A DNA stretch of 64,000 nt. Source: Pseudalgibacter alginicilyticus. GTDB lineage: Bacteria; Bacteroidota; Bacteroidia; Flavobacteriales; Flavobacteriaceae. Location of the stretch: NCBI RefSeq assembly GCF_001310225.1, contig NZ_CP012898.1:1302001-1366000 (forward strand), written 5' to 3'. The notes beneath the pieces are model-generated. The model had not been told where the DNA came from, did no database searches, and was given only the letters and a program-made list of their open reading frames with translations. Below are positions 16,629-25,504 of the stretch, one piece after another; position 1 is the first letter of the stretch; every line of letters starts with the position of its first letter. Made by a program: the position numbers and the translations under genes.

Positions 16629-16850
16629 ATGTATTGGACATTAGAATTAGCATCTTATTTAAGTGATGCGCCTTGGCCAGCAACAAAAGACGAATTAATA
16701 GATTATGCTATTAGAACTGGAGCTCCATTGGAGGTTGTTGAAAATTTACAGTCTATTGAAGATGAAGGAGACTCTTATGATTCTATTGAAGAAATTTGGT
16801 CTGATTATCCAACAGATGAAGATTACCTCTGGAATGAGGATGAATATTAA
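16629..16850 (+). CDS. DUF2795 domain protein
   Basis: Small acidic protein of 73 residues, typical of DUF2795 and conserved in Flavobacteriaceae: MYWTLELASYLSDAPWPATK, then DELIDYAIRTGAPLEVVENL and a strongly acidic tail (DYPTDEDYLWNEDEY). No signal peptide or membrane helix. The start at ATG 16629 is chosen because the homologous family begins at this Met and because the in-frame TTG 24 bp upstream lies inside the promoter. It has its own promoter and terminator, so it is a single-gene unit upstream of secA. Function unknown; the proline-containing N-terminal half is reminiscent of DNA-binding DUF2795 folds, but that is only a suggestion. Confidence 0.85.
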   Translation: MYWTLELASYLSDAPWPATKDELIDYAIRTGAPLEVVENLQSIEDEGDSYDSIEEIWSDYPTDEDYLWNEDEY

Positions 16851-16870
16851 TAAAGCATAAAGAATAGTTA

Positions 16871-16898
16871 AAAAGTCTCGATTTGAGGCTTTTTTTTT
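16871..16898 (+). terminator. Terminator of the DUF2795 gene
   Basis: Nine-base-pair stem AAAAGTCTC (16871-16879) with GAGGCTTTT (16885-16893), one G-T pair, 5-nt loop, followed by a T run to 16898. Lies 21 bp after the DUF2795 stop. Confidence 0.8.
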
Positions 16899-16930
16899 GT
16901 CCTTAATCCTAATAAAATAATAACAAAATG

Positions 16931-16938
16931 TATCTTTG
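16931..16938 (+). promoter_or_regulatory. Putative -7 element upstream of secA
   Basis: TATCTTTG is a full match to TAnnTTTG, but no TTG stands 17-22 nt upstream. If used, the secA transcript has a leader of about 155 nt, which leaves room for leader regulation. No clear hairpin was seen in that leader. Confidence 0.45.
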
Positions 16939-17097
16939 AATACTTTTCGAGATACGAAAAACAAATTATAAATAACCTGAATGTTTAAAAGCTATTATGT
17001 CATTTAGAGTACTCCTGATAACTGTGGAGACATTATAAACGATTTAAAAATATCAACTTAAAAATAAACATTCTAAAAAAATAAAATTAAAACATCC

Positions 17098-20000
17098 ATG
17101 AATTTTTTAAATTCTGTATTAAAAGTATTTGTAGGCGATAAAGCCAAACAAGATATAAAGGCCATTACACCTTTAGTTGATAAAATAAAAACCTTTGAAG
17201 CAGCTTTAGAAGCTCTATCACATGACCAGCTAAGGGCAAAAACTGCTGAATTTAAAGCTAAAATAGCTGAAGCAAATGCCGATATTGACAAACAAATAGC
17301 AAACCTTTTAGAAGAAGCTGAAAACACCGAAGACATTGATAGACGTGAAGATATTTATCTAAGTATTGATAAATTAAAAGATGATGCTTATAAAATTACT
17401 GAAGATGTTTTAAACGATATTTTACCTGAAGCTTTTGCTGTGGTAAAAGAAACTGCCAAACGTTTTGTAAACAACACCTCTATTAGTGTTACAGCTAATG
17501 AATTTGACAGAATTGTTTCTGGAGAAAAAGATTATGTAACTTTAGAAGACGATAAAGCTATTTGGTCAAACTCTTGGGATGCAGCAGGCAAGCCTATTAC
17601 ATGGGACATGGTACACTATGATGTTCAATTGATTGGTGGTATTGCTATGCATCAAGGTAAAATTGCCGAAATGCAAACAGGGGAAGGTAAAACATTAGTA
17701 GCCACCCTTCCTGTTTACTTAAACGCATTATCTGGAAAAGGTGTGCATTTGGTAACTGTAAATGATTATTTAGCAAAACGTGATAGTGCATGGATGGCAC
17801 CAATTTTTGAATTCCATGGCCTAAGTGTAGATTGTATTGATTACCACCAACCAAATTCTGCTGCCCGAAGAAAAGCATACAATTCTGATATTATTTACGG
17901 GACTAATAACGAATTTGGTTTTGATTACCTGCGTGATAATATGTCACATTCTCCTGAGGATTTAGTACAACGTCCGCACCATTATGCTATTGTGGATGAG
18001 GTGGATTCTGTACTGGTAGATGATGCTCGTACTCCCTTAATTATTTCTGGACCTATTCCACAAGGGGAACGCCATGAGTTTAATGAACTAAAACCAAAAG
18101 TAGAAGACATTGTTTCTGTACAACGCAAATACCTAACTGGTGTTTTAGCAGAAGCCAAAAAATTAATTTCTGAAGGCGACACTAAAGAAGGTGGTTTTTT
18201 ATTACTCCGTGCCTACCGTGGTATTCCTAAAAATAAAGCACTTATTAAGTTTTTATCTGAAGATGGTGTCAAGCAACTGCTTCAAAAAACTGAAAATTAC
18301 TACATGCAAGATAATAACCGTGAAATGCCTAAAATTGATGCGGAGTTATACTATGTAATAGAGGAAAAGAACAATCAAATAGAGCTTACAGATAAAGGAA
18401 TTGATTATATTTCAGGAAAAGATAATCCTGATTTTTTCATCTTACCAGAAATAGGCATTGAGGTTGCAAAAATAGAAGAACAAGGTTTAAGCCCTGAAGA
18501 GGAAGCTAACCTTAAAGAAGATTTATTTAAAGAATTTGGTGTGAAATCAGAACGTATTCACACACTAAATCAGTTATTAAAAGCGTATGCTTTATTTGAA
18601 AAAGACACTCAATATGTGGTGATGGATAATAAAGTAATGATTGTAGATGAGCAAACAGGTCGTATTATGGATGGACGTCGTTATTCAGACGGCTTACACC
18701 AGGCTATTGAGGCCAAGGAAAATGTAAAAATTGAAGATGCTACCCAAACATTTGCTACTGTAACATTACAAAATTACTTTAGAATGTACCGCAAACTCTC
18801 TGGTATGACTGGTACAGCATTAACGGAAGCTGGCGAGTTCTGGGAAATTTACAAACTGGATGTTCTTGAAACACCTACCAATAAACCTATTGCTCGTGAT
18901 GACAAAGAAGATTTAGTTTACAAAACTAAGCGCGAAAAATACAACGCGGTTATTGAAGATGTAACAAAACTTTCTCAAGCCGGTCGTCCTGTACTTATTG
19001 GAACAACATCTGTAGAAATTTCGGAGTTACTTGGCAAAATGTTAAGTATTCGTAAAATACCCCACAATGTATTAAATGCAAAACAGCACAAAAAAGAGGC
19101 TGAAATTGTAGACCAAGCAGGGAAACCTGGACAAGTTACTATTGCCACCAATATGGCGGGTCGTGGTACAGATATTAAATTATCAGAAGAAGTAAAAAAA
19201 GCAGGCGGTTTAGCTATTGTAGGTACCGAGCGTCATGATTCACGTCGTGTAGATAGACAATTACGTGGCCGTGCTGGTCGTCAAGGAGACCCAGGTAGTT
19301 CTCAATTTTATGTGTCTTTAGAAGATAACTTGATGCGTTTATTTGGTAGTGAGCGTATTGCAAAAATGATGGATAAAATGGGATTAAAAGAAGGCGAAGT
19401 GATTCAGCATTCTATGATTTCAAAATCTATTGAACGTGCTCAGAAAAAAGTGGAAGAGAATAACTTTGGTGTTCGTAAGCGCTTATTAGAATATGATGAT
19501 GTTATGAACGCCCAACGTGAGGTAGTTTACAAACGTAGAAAACACGCTTTGCATGGTGAACGCTTACGTGTAGATTTAGCTAACATGATTTTCGATACTT
19601 CGGAAGGCATTGCTGAAACGAACAAAGGTGCTAATGATTATAAAAACTTTGAGTTTGAATTGATTCGTTATTTTTCTATGAGTTCACCGATTACCGAAGC
19701 AGAATTTGGTAAGTTATCAGCTCAAGAAATTACGTCTAAAATATACAAAACAGCTTTTGAACAGTACAAGGAAAAAATGACTCGCAATGCTGATATTGCA
19801 TTTCCTGTTATTAAAAATGTATACGAAACACAACGCGATAAATTTAAACGTATAGTAGTGCCTTTTACTGATGGTATTAAAACCTTAAATGTGGTTACCG
19901 ATCTTGAAAAAGCATACGAAACCAACGGTAAACAATTAATTACCGATTTTGAGAAAAACATTGCTCTTGCCATTATTGATGATGCATGGAAAACCCATTT

Positions 20001-20451
20001 ACGCAAAATGGATGAATTGAAACAATCGGTACAATTGGCGGTTCACGAGCAAAAAGATCCATTATTGATTTACAAATTTGAAGCTTTTGAATTATTTAAA
20101 GCAATGATTGACCAAGTTAATAAAGATGTTATCTCATTTTTATTTAAAGGCGAGTTACCACAAGAAACACAACACACTATTCAAGAAGCTAGAGAACGTA
20201 AGCAAGAAAAATTAAATATTCAGAAAGATGAAATTCCTAATTTAGATGAGCGTTCTGCACAAAGTAGAGCTGCAGGAAATACCCAACGCCAGCAGCAAGT
20301 AGTTGAAACCATTGTTCGAGACCATCCAAAAATTGGACGCAACGATCGTGTGACCATCAAGCACGTAATTAATGGTGAAAACAAAACTTTAAAATACAAA
20401 CAAGCGGAGCCTTTATTAGCAAAAGGTGATTGGGTTTTGATTGAAGATTAA
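17098..20451 (+). CDS. secA: Preprotein translocase ATPase SecA
   Basis: Motor ATPase that drives unfolded preproteins through SecYEG. Walker A is MQTGEGKTLVA; the DEVD box is in AIVDEVDSVLVDDARTPLI; motif III and VI regions are TNMAGRGTDIKL and RQLRGRAGRQGDPG. At 1117 residues it is about 200 longer than E. coli SecA. The extra length is mainly an insertion in the first ATPase half (from VEDIVSVQRKYLTG to LLKAYALFEKDTQYVV), standard for Bacteroidota. The C-terminus ends KQAEPLLAKGDWVLIED without the cysteine zinc motif that binds SecB, also normal for this phylum. Single-gene unit ending in a strong terminator. Confidence 0.98.
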   Translation: MNFLNSVLKVFVGDKAKQDIKAITPLVDKIKTFEAALEALSHDQLRAKTAEFKAKIAEANADIDKQIANLLEEAENTEDIDRREDIYLSIDKLKDDAYKITEDVLNDILPEAFAVVKETAKRFVNNTSISVTANEFDRIVSGEKDYVTLEDDKAIWSNSWDAAGKPITWDMVHYDVQLIGGIAMHQGKIAEMQTGEGKTLVATLPVYLNALSGKGVHLVTVNDYLAKRDSAWMAPIFEFHGLSVDCIDYHQPNSAARRKAYNSDIIYGTNNEFGFDYLRDNMSHSPEDLVQRPHHYAIVDEVDSVLVDDARTPLIISGPIPQGERHEFNELKPKVEDIVSVQRKYLTGVLAEAKKLISEGDTKEGGFLLLRAYRGIPKNKALIKFLSEDGVKQLLQKTENYYMQDNNREMPKIDAELYYVIEEKNNQIELTDKGIDYISGKDNPDFFILPEIGIEVAKIEEQGLSPEEEANLKEDLFKEFGVKSERIHTLNQLLKAYALFEKDTQYVVMDNKVMIVDEQTGRIMDGRRYSDGLHQAIEAKENVKIEDATQTFATVTLQNYFRMYRKLSGMTGTALTEAGEFWEIYKLDVLETPTNKPIARDDKEDLVYKTKREKYNAVIEDVTKLSQAGRPVLIGTTSVEISELLGKMLSIRKIPHNVLNAKQHKKEAEIVDQAGKPGQVTIATNMAGRGTDIKLSEEVKKAGGLAIVGTERHDSRRVDRQLRGRAGRQGDPGSSQFYVSLEDNLMRLFGSERIAKMMDKMGLKEGEVIQHSMISKSIERAQKKVEENNFGVRKRLLEYDDVMNAQREVVYKRRKHALHGERLRVDLANMIFDTSEGIAETNKGANDYKNFEFELIRYFSMSSPITEAEFGKLSAQEITSKIYKTAFEQYKEKMTRNADIAFPVIKNVYETQRDKFKRIVVPFTDGIKTLNVVTDLEKAYETNGKQLITDFEKNIALAIIDDAWKTHLRKMDELKQSVQLAVHEQKDPLLIYKFEAFELFKAMIDQVNKDVISFLFKGELPQETQHTIQEARERKQEKLNIQKDEIPNLDERSAQSRAAGNTQRQQQVVETIVRDHPKIGRNDRVTIKHVINGENKTLKYKQAEPLLAKGDWVLIED

Positions 20452-20523
20452 CACCAAACTGATTGATATCTAAGTGTCTTGATAAATTTCTTCATTTCAC
20501 TCTAAATGACAAACCATAATATT

Positions 20524-20555
20524 AAAATCCCGATAGGAATCTATCGGGATTTTTT
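20524..20555 (+). terminator. secA intrinsic terminator
   Basis: Thirteen-base-pair stem AAAATCCCGATAG (20524-20536) with CTATCGGGATTTT (20541-20553), GAAT loop, and a T run after it. It lies 70 bp after the secA stop. The rest of the 340-bp gap to the radical SAM gene shows only a promoter element at 20762. Confidence 0.92.
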
Positions 20556-20761
20556 ATTGTATATTCCTGTTAGAAAAACAAATCACATACAAGCTCGATG
20601 TAATTTTTAGAATAATCTAAGTTACCAATAAACCAATTAGAGGAACATTAAAATAGACAATAAAACACTTTCTTAGTTAAACTAACTTCACTAAAGATAT
20701 TTTAAAGTTATTCCCTCCATACATATTTAATGACATTCAAATCTCTAAACCCTTTTTCAAC

Positions 20762-20769
20762 TATATTTG
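20762..20769 (+). promoter_or_regulatory. -7 element of the radical SAM gene
   Basis: TATATTTG fits TAnnTTTG and lies 22 nt before the TTG start at 20792. No good -33 TTG is present at the right distance. The match supports the TTG start chosen for the downstream gene. Confidence 0.55.
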
Positions 20770-20791
20770 TAGCATCAATTTATAAGCTATT

Positions 20792-23017
20792 TTGAAAGAC
20801 CTTTTACTCATTACACCTCCCTTTACCCAATTAAATACGCCCTACCCTGCTACGGCATATCTTAAGGGTTTTTTGAACACTAAAAACATTAGTGCTTTTC
20901 AAATGGATTTGGGTATTGAAGTCATTTTAGAGTTATTCAAAAAAGAAACCTTTCAAGAATTATTTGAAATTGCTTTTAAAAACAAGTGTATTGTTTCTGA
21001 TAATTGCCAACGCATTTATGCTTTAAAAGAAGCGTACTTAAAGCCTTTAAACAACGTTATTCAATTTTTACAGGGAAAAAATCAAACCTTAGCTAGACTA
21101 ATTTGCACTGATAATTATTTACCACAAGCTTCTCGTTTTAATCAATTAGACGACATGGATTGGGCCTTTGGTTCTATGGGAATTCAAGACAAAGCAAAAC
21201 ATTTAGCAACCTTATACCTTGAAGATTTATCCGATTTTATCATAGAATGTATAGATGCCCATTTTGGATTCAGCCGATATGCCGAACGTTTAGGACAAAG
21301 TGCCAACTCATTTGATGAAATATATAATTATTTACAAACCGCTCCAACTTATATTGACAAAATAAGCTTAAAAATACTTGAAGACAAAATAAAAACCATC
21401 CAACCCCAATTGATATGTATATCTGTTCCTTTTCCTGGGAATCTATACAGCGGGTTCCGTTGTGCTCAGTTTATAAAATCTAAATATCCAAATATTAAAA
21501 TATCTATGGGTGGTGGATTTCCAAACACCGAATTACGCTCATTGACCGACGTTCGCGTTTTTGAATTTTTCGATTATATTACCTTGGATGATGGAGAGTT
21601 ACCCATAGAATTATTATATAAAAACATCTGTCAATCAAAGTATACCAAAGGCACGCTAAAAGAATACTATAACAATAGTGAATTAGAATTTAAGCGCACT
21701 TTTATTTTAGAAAACAACAAAGTTACCTATAAAAACAATAGTACGAAACCAGACTACAAACAACTGGAAATTGGTACTCCCGATTATTCCGATTTGTTAC
21801 TAAACAATTATATTTCCGTAATCGAAATTGCCAACCCCATGCACAGCCTTTGGAGTGATGGTAGATGGAACAAACTCACCATGGCGCATGGTTGCTATTG
21901 GGGAAAATGCACCTTTTGCGATATTTCTTTAGATTACATTAAAATTTACGAGCCCATTACTGCTAAATTATTGGTGGATCGCATGGAGCAATTGATTGAG
22001 CAAACCAACGAAACAGGGTTTCATTTTGTGGATGAAGCAGCACCACCATCTTTAATGAAAGCATTGGCCTTAGAAATCATAAAACGAAAAATTACAGTAA
22101 CTTGGTGGGCCAACATCCGATTTGAAAAAAACTTCACAAAAGATTTATGTGAACTACTAAAAGTCTCAGGGTGCATAGCCGTTTCTGGAGGATTGGAAGT
22201 TGCATCAGATCGCTTATTAAAACTTATAGATAAAGGTGTAACCGTTGAACAAGTAGCTCAAGTGACTCGAAATTTTACAGAATCTAAAATTATGGTGCAC
22301 AGCTATTTAATGTATGGCTACCCAACACAAACCGTTCAAGAAACCATTGACAGTTTAGAAATGGTGCGTCAGCTTTTTGAAATTGGTATTTTGCAATCTG
22401 GTTTTTGGCATCAATTTGCATTAACAGCACATAGTCCGATTGGATTAAACCCAAATGAATATCAAATTATTCCCAATTACAAAAAAATTACGTTTGCCAA
22501 TAACGACGTTGATTTTACAGACAAAACAGGTATTGACCACAATCAATTTAGCTTCGGATTGAAAAAATCCTTATTTAATTTTATGCACGGTATTGGTTTT
22601 GAACTTCCATTACAAGATTGGTTCGATTTTAAAATTCCGAAAACCAGCATTAAAAATGATTTCATCTATAATTGTTTAGAAACTGGAGTTAATTTCAACA
22701 TCAAACCTTCCGCTAAAATTATTTGGATAGGAACTGATCCAATTGTCAGCGAATATTCAAAAACAAAAAAAGGTTTTAGCAATCATTACTTTAAAATGAG
22801 TTTTCATACTAATACCGAAAGCTTTAATATTATTTTAGAAAAAGACCAAGGACATTGGTTTTTAAGCACGCTTGACAAACTATCTCCTAAGGGTTCCAAA
22901 TTAATGTCCTTTTCTGAATTAAAAAAAGACTTTGAATCCCATTTTGAAAATTTTGAACTGTTTTGGTTTTCAAAATCAATAAATATTTTAAAAGAAAACG
23001 GCTTGTTGGTCTTATAA
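20792..23017 (+). CDS. B12-binding domain radical SAM protein
   Basis: Large (741 aa) radical SAM enzyme with an N-terminal cobalamin-binding-like region. MKDLLLITPPFTQLNTPYPA is the typical opening of this class. LICISVPFPGNLYSG and KISMGGGFPNTELRSL resemble the B12 domain. The iron-sulfur cysteines are C368, C373 and C376 in HGCYWGKCTFCDI, a C-x4-C-x2-C spacing rather than the usual C-x3-C-x2-C. The core continues with WWANIRFEKNF and CIAVSGGLEVASDRLL. The start is TTG at 20792. It has its own promoter and no partner genes. The reaction is unknown; such proteins methylate or rearrange unactivated carbons. The family call is firm, the substrate is not. Confidence 0.85.
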   Translation: MKDLLLITPPFTQLNTPYPATAYLKGFLNTKNISAFQMDLGIEVILELFKKETFQELFEIAFKNKCIVSDNCQRIYALKEAYLKPLNNVIQFLQGKNQTLARLICTDNYLPQASRFNQLDDMDWAFGSMGIQDKAKHLATLYLEDLSDFIIECIDAHFGFSRYAERLGQSANSFDEIYNYLQTAPTYIDKISLKILEDKIKTIQPQLICISVPFPGNLYSGFRCAQFIKSKYPNIKISMGGGFPNTELRSLTDVRVFEFFDYITLDDGELPIELLYKNICQSKYTKGTLKEYYNNSELEFKRTFILENNKVTYKNNSTKPDYKQLEIGTPDYSDLLLNNYISVIEIANPMHSLWSDGRWNKLTMAHGCYWGKCTFCDISLDYIKIYEPITAKLLVDRMEQLIEQTNETGFHFVDEAAPPSLMKALALEIIKRKITVTWWANIRFEKNFTKDLCELLKVSGCIAVSGGLEVASDRLLKLIDKGVTVEQVAQVTRNFTESKIMVHSYLMYGYPTQTVQETIDSLEMVRQLFEIGILQSGFWHQFALTAHSPIGLNPNEYQIIPNYKKITFANNDVDFTDKTGIDHNQFSFGLKKSLFNFMHGIGFELPLQDWFDFKIPKTSIKNDFIYNCLETGVNFNIKPSAKIIWIGTDPIVSEYSKTKKGFSNHYFKMSFHTNTESFNIILEKDQGHWFLSTLDKLSPKGSKLMSFSELKKDFESHFENFELFWFSKSINILKENGLLVL

Positions 23018-23125
23018 AAATTCTTTTCAGTATTTAAATGTAAATATGATATAACTCACTAAAGTTTAGGATTTATTAAGAAAAAAATAACACCTCCCCT
23101 TTTAATATATCATTAAATTTGCAAT

Positions 23126-23503
23126 GTGAAAGAAAATTTTAATACAAAAACAATACATAGGACGCTTCCTCTTCTAGGCTTAGCTCTCTTGTTACTGCTT
23201 TCACCTTGTAAGGTTCGAAATTTTATTGAAGCTGAACTTAATGTTCCGCTAACCGAAGTTTCTAATAAAAGCCAAACAACTTTTAGTAATCTTGATTGTA
23301 GTGAGTTAGAGTTAGCTGCAAACAATTTAGCTCAAGAAAAAACTTCTTCTGAATATTCATATACCGCTGTTTTAGACTTTTATTCACCTTTTGTTACTTC
23401 AAATTTTTCTAATAATTACACACAACCACACAACAGTAGAAACCATTCGGGTTCTACTATTCCACTCTATATACTGTATCAGAATTTTAAAGATTATTTG
23501 TAA
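23126..23503 (+). CDS. Small conserved membrane-anchored protein of unknown function
   Basis: 125-residue protein with one N-terminal hydrophobic segment (residues 14-27, LPLLGLALLLLLSP) followed by CKVRNFIEAELNVP and a polar Ser/Asn-rich C-terminal half (DFYSPFVTSNFSNNYTQ). A conserved-looking DCSELELAANN lies mid-protein. The start is GTG at 23126, with a TAnnTTTG match (TAAATTTG, 23114-23121) immediately before it, implying a nearly leaderless message. It opens a cluster with DoxX-like, DsrE-like and DoxDA genes. I do not recognise the function; an anchored accessory of that sulfur-type cluster is the best guess from context. Confidence 0.65.
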   Translation: MKENFNTKTIHRTLPLLGLALLLLLSPCKVRNFIEAELNVPLTEVSNKSQTTFSNLDCSELELAANNLAQEKTSSEYSYTAVLDFYSPFVTSNFSNNYTQPHNSRNHSGSTIPLYILYQNFKDYL

Positions 23504-23524
23504 TTAACCTTTCTCAGGTATCGT

Positions 23525-23544
23525 TATCAGCATGTTTGCTGATA
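23525..23544. repeat. Perfect 8-bp inverted repeat before the DoxX-like gene
   Basis: TATCAGCA and TGCTGATA flank a TGTT loop, 27 bp before the DoxX-like start. No T run follows, so it is not an intrinsic terminator. It may be an operator or an RNA-processing hairpin inside the cluster. Confidence 0.5.
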
Positions 23545-23570
23545 TTATATTAATTTACAAATAATAAATA

Positions 23571-23882
23571 ATGACATTTCAAGACATTAGACTTGAAGTT
23601 AGCTATAAATCTGTAGTTATACTCCGCATACTTCTTAGCCTAACATTTATTGTGGCATACTTATGCCATTTTTTTAATATTGAAAAAAACGTAAGCAAGA
23701 TTGAAAATAATGAAATAAAATTTACAAGAAAACAATTCGGCTCTCTTGAAATTGGTGTAATTCTTTCAGGAACTGTAATACTAATTGATGGTATTTTCTT
23801 GATTATAGGCTACAAAAGTCAAATTTCAGCATGGAAATTAATAGCGGTTTTAATTCCAATTACTTTAACAATTCAAGTCTGA
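23571..23882 (+). CDS. DoxX-like membrane protein, apparently shortened by an in-frame TGA
   Basis: 103 residues with three hydrophobic segments (VVILRILLSLTFIVAYLCHFF; LEIGVILSGTVILIDGIFLII; LIAVLIPITLTI), as in the first three helices of DoxX-family four-helix proteins. The frame stops at TGA 23880-23882 after TLTIQV, but stays open beyond it for 20 codons to TAG at 23943-23945, encoding QTTTLDSLFKNVAILSGLFFF. That resembles the missing fourth helix and usual DoxX ending. A single GGA-to-TGA change would explain it. So this is likely a recently broken gene, a read-through gene or a sequencing error. It lies between the small unknown protein and the DsrE-like protein. Confidence 0.65.
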   Translation: MTFQDIRLEVSYKSVVILRILLSLTFIVAYLCHFFNIEKNVSKIENNEIKFTRKQFGSLEIGVILSGTVILIDGIFLIIGYKSQISAWKLIAVLIPITLTIQV

Positions 23883-23975
23883 CAAACAACAACTTTAGAT
23901 TCCCTTTTTAAGAATGTAGCCATTCTTAGTGGCTTATTTTTTTAGTATTAATTCAAATTTAAAAATTCAAAAACA

Positions 23976-24398
23976 ATGAAAAATACAATCATAATTTTAT
24001 CTACACTATTCCTTTTTATATTAGGAACCACTACATCACAATCACAGAATTCCTACCCTAAAAAGAATAATTACTTAATACTCTCAAAAAATATTCAACA
24101 ACTTAAACCTATATTATTAACGGCTAAAGAATTAGCTAAAGAAGATGGTAAAAAATATGGAGATTTTTATGTTATCATTTGTGGAAAAACAGTTAATAAC
24201 ATTGAAAATAACACAGATTTCATTTCCCTTTTGGAGAAAACAACACTACAGCATATAAAAGTATTTGTTTGTGGTATTTCGCTTAATAATTCTAATATAA
24301 GTGCAGACCAAATACCTAGTAACTTAGAAATTACCGATAATGGTATTTTATATGGTTTTCAACTAATTAAAAAAGGGTTTATCTCATTAACAATTTAA
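23976..24398 (+). CDS. Secreted DsrE-like protein
   Basis: 140 residues with a signal peptide (MKNTIIILSTLFLFILGTTT, cleavage near SQSQN) and one DsrE/DsrF-like domain: ILLTAKELAKEDGKKYGDFY, VIICGKTVNNIENN, and IKVFVCGISLNNSNI, where the Cys in FVCG is at the position of the conserved cysteine of DsrE-like proteins. The final helix GILYGFQLIKKGF is also typical. DsrE proteins carry sulfur as persulfide; here the signal peptide places it outside the cytoplasm. It lies 10 bp before the DoxDA gene, so the two are almost surely co-transcribed. Sulfur-handling is inferred from family and neighbours. Confidence 0.78.
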   Translation: MKNTIIILSTLFLFILGTTTSQSQNSYPKKNNYLILSKNIQQLKPILLTAKELAKEDGKKYGDFYVIICGKTVNNIENNTDFISLLEKTTLQHIKVFVCGISLNNSNISADQIPSNLEITDNGILYGFQLIKKGFISLTI

Positions 24399-24408
24399 CA
24401 TGTAAGAC

Positions 24409-25428
24409 ATGAAAAATATCAGTATAAAAAATGATGCGGGGCTATTAGCCCTTGCAGTAAGATTAGTAATCGGTTGGACCTATTTTTCGGCTTTTTGGAG
24501 AAGAACCATATTAGCAAATAAACTCGACCCAGAATTAGCTGGTTATATTGGAGAAAAGTTTAATCACTTTTTACCTAATGCTTTAGGTATCAAACCTGTC
24601 ATTCTATTTTTAGTTGAAAACCCAGACATGTTATGGATAAACATGGTAATTTTTACCATTATTGAAGGTATTGTTGGCTTATTTATCATCTTTGGTTTAT
24701 TTACCCGAATTATGAGTATCGGAGTGTTTTTATTAGCTATGGGCATTTTGCTTGGTTCAGGCTGGATAGGTACAACTTGCTTGGATGAGTGGCAAATTGG
24801 CGTGTTAGGAATTGCAACTGGTTTTTTACTGTTTTTAACAGGAAGTGGTAAATATTCGTTGGATAATTACTTTATGAAAAACAATTTTTCATTTACTAAA
24901 AAGAAATGGTTTAACTGGATGGGTTCTGGTGAATTACCAATAAAAGAGCATATTTTTCCTAAAATTGTTTTAATTGGCTCCTTGTTTATTTTTGGAATAA
25001 CCTTATTGACCAATCAAATATTTCATGGTGGCTTATGGGGAACGCTTCATAACAAATCAGTAAAACCTAAACTGGAAATCACAGCAGGCAAAATTGAAAA
25101 CAACAAACTTTCTTTTGACGTATTTAGAACAGAAGGTGTGGATGTTTATGGCTCTTGGATAATTGGCATAGAATTATTAAACACTCAAAACAAAACCACT
25201 ATAAAATATACACAAAATGATTTATCAAGATTGAGTAAAGAAAACATTTCAAATTATTACGTTGCTAAAATAAAACCTGGAAAACACAGTTTAATTATAC
25301 CTTTAGGAGCAAAAGCTAATTTAAATTTTCAGAATGAAACTCTATCCAATTTACCAAATGGAACCTACACAGTACAAATAACAGATATCAGTGGTGTTTC
25401 ATGGAAGCATCAAATATTAAAAAACTAA
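24409..25428 (+). CDS. DoxD-DoxA (thiosulfate:quinone oxidoreductase-like) membrane protein
   Basis: 339 residues. The N-terminal half is a DoxD/DoxX-like membrane domain with about four helices (VRLVIGWTYFSAFWRR; MVIFTIIEGIVGLFIIFGLF; MSIGVFLLAMGILLGSGW; IGVLGIATGFLLFL), and a fifth helix near residue 185. After FHGGLWGTLHN comes an extracytoplasmic beta domain (KLEITAGKIENNKLSFDVFR to DISGVSWKHQ) like DoxA. In Acidianus the separate DoxD and DoxA subunits form thiosulfate:quinone oxidoreductase, giving tetrathionate and passing electrons to quinone. Here they are fused, as in other Bacteroidota. Whether thiosulfate is the substrate is not shown. It ends the cluster and is followed by a terminator. 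Confidence 0.82.
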   Translation: MKNISIKNDAGLLALAVRLVIGWTYFSAFWRRTILANKLDPELAGYIGEKFNHFLPNALGIKPVILFLVENPDMLWINMVIFTIIEGIVGLFIIFGLFTRIMSIGVFLLAMGILLGSGWIGTTCLDEWQIGVLGIATGFLLFLTGSGKYSLDNYFMKNNFSFTKKKWFNWMGSGELPIKEHIFPKIVLIGSLFIFGITLLTNQIFHGGLWGTLHNKSVKPKLEITAGKIENNKLSFDVFRTEGVDVYGSWIIGIELLNTQNKTTIKYTQNDLSRLSKENISNYYVAKIKPGKHSLIIPLGAKANLNFQNETLSNLPNGTYTVQITDISGVSWKHQILKN

Positions 25429-25437
25429 TGATAATAT

Positions 25438-25504
25438 GGCTATTTGAAAAAGGTATATGAGTTTAATTAACTAAATTCAACATATTATTTTCAAATAGCC
25501 TTTT
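25438..25504 (+). terminator. Terminator of the Dox/DsrE cluster
   Basis: Thirteen-base-pair stem GGCTATTTGAAAA (25438-25450) with TTTTCAAATAGCC (25488-25500), followed by TTTT. The loop is long (37 nt) and holds a further imperfect inverted repeat. It begins 9 bp after the DoxDA stop. The remaining gap to the hydrolase gene shows no further structure. Confidence 0.75.
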
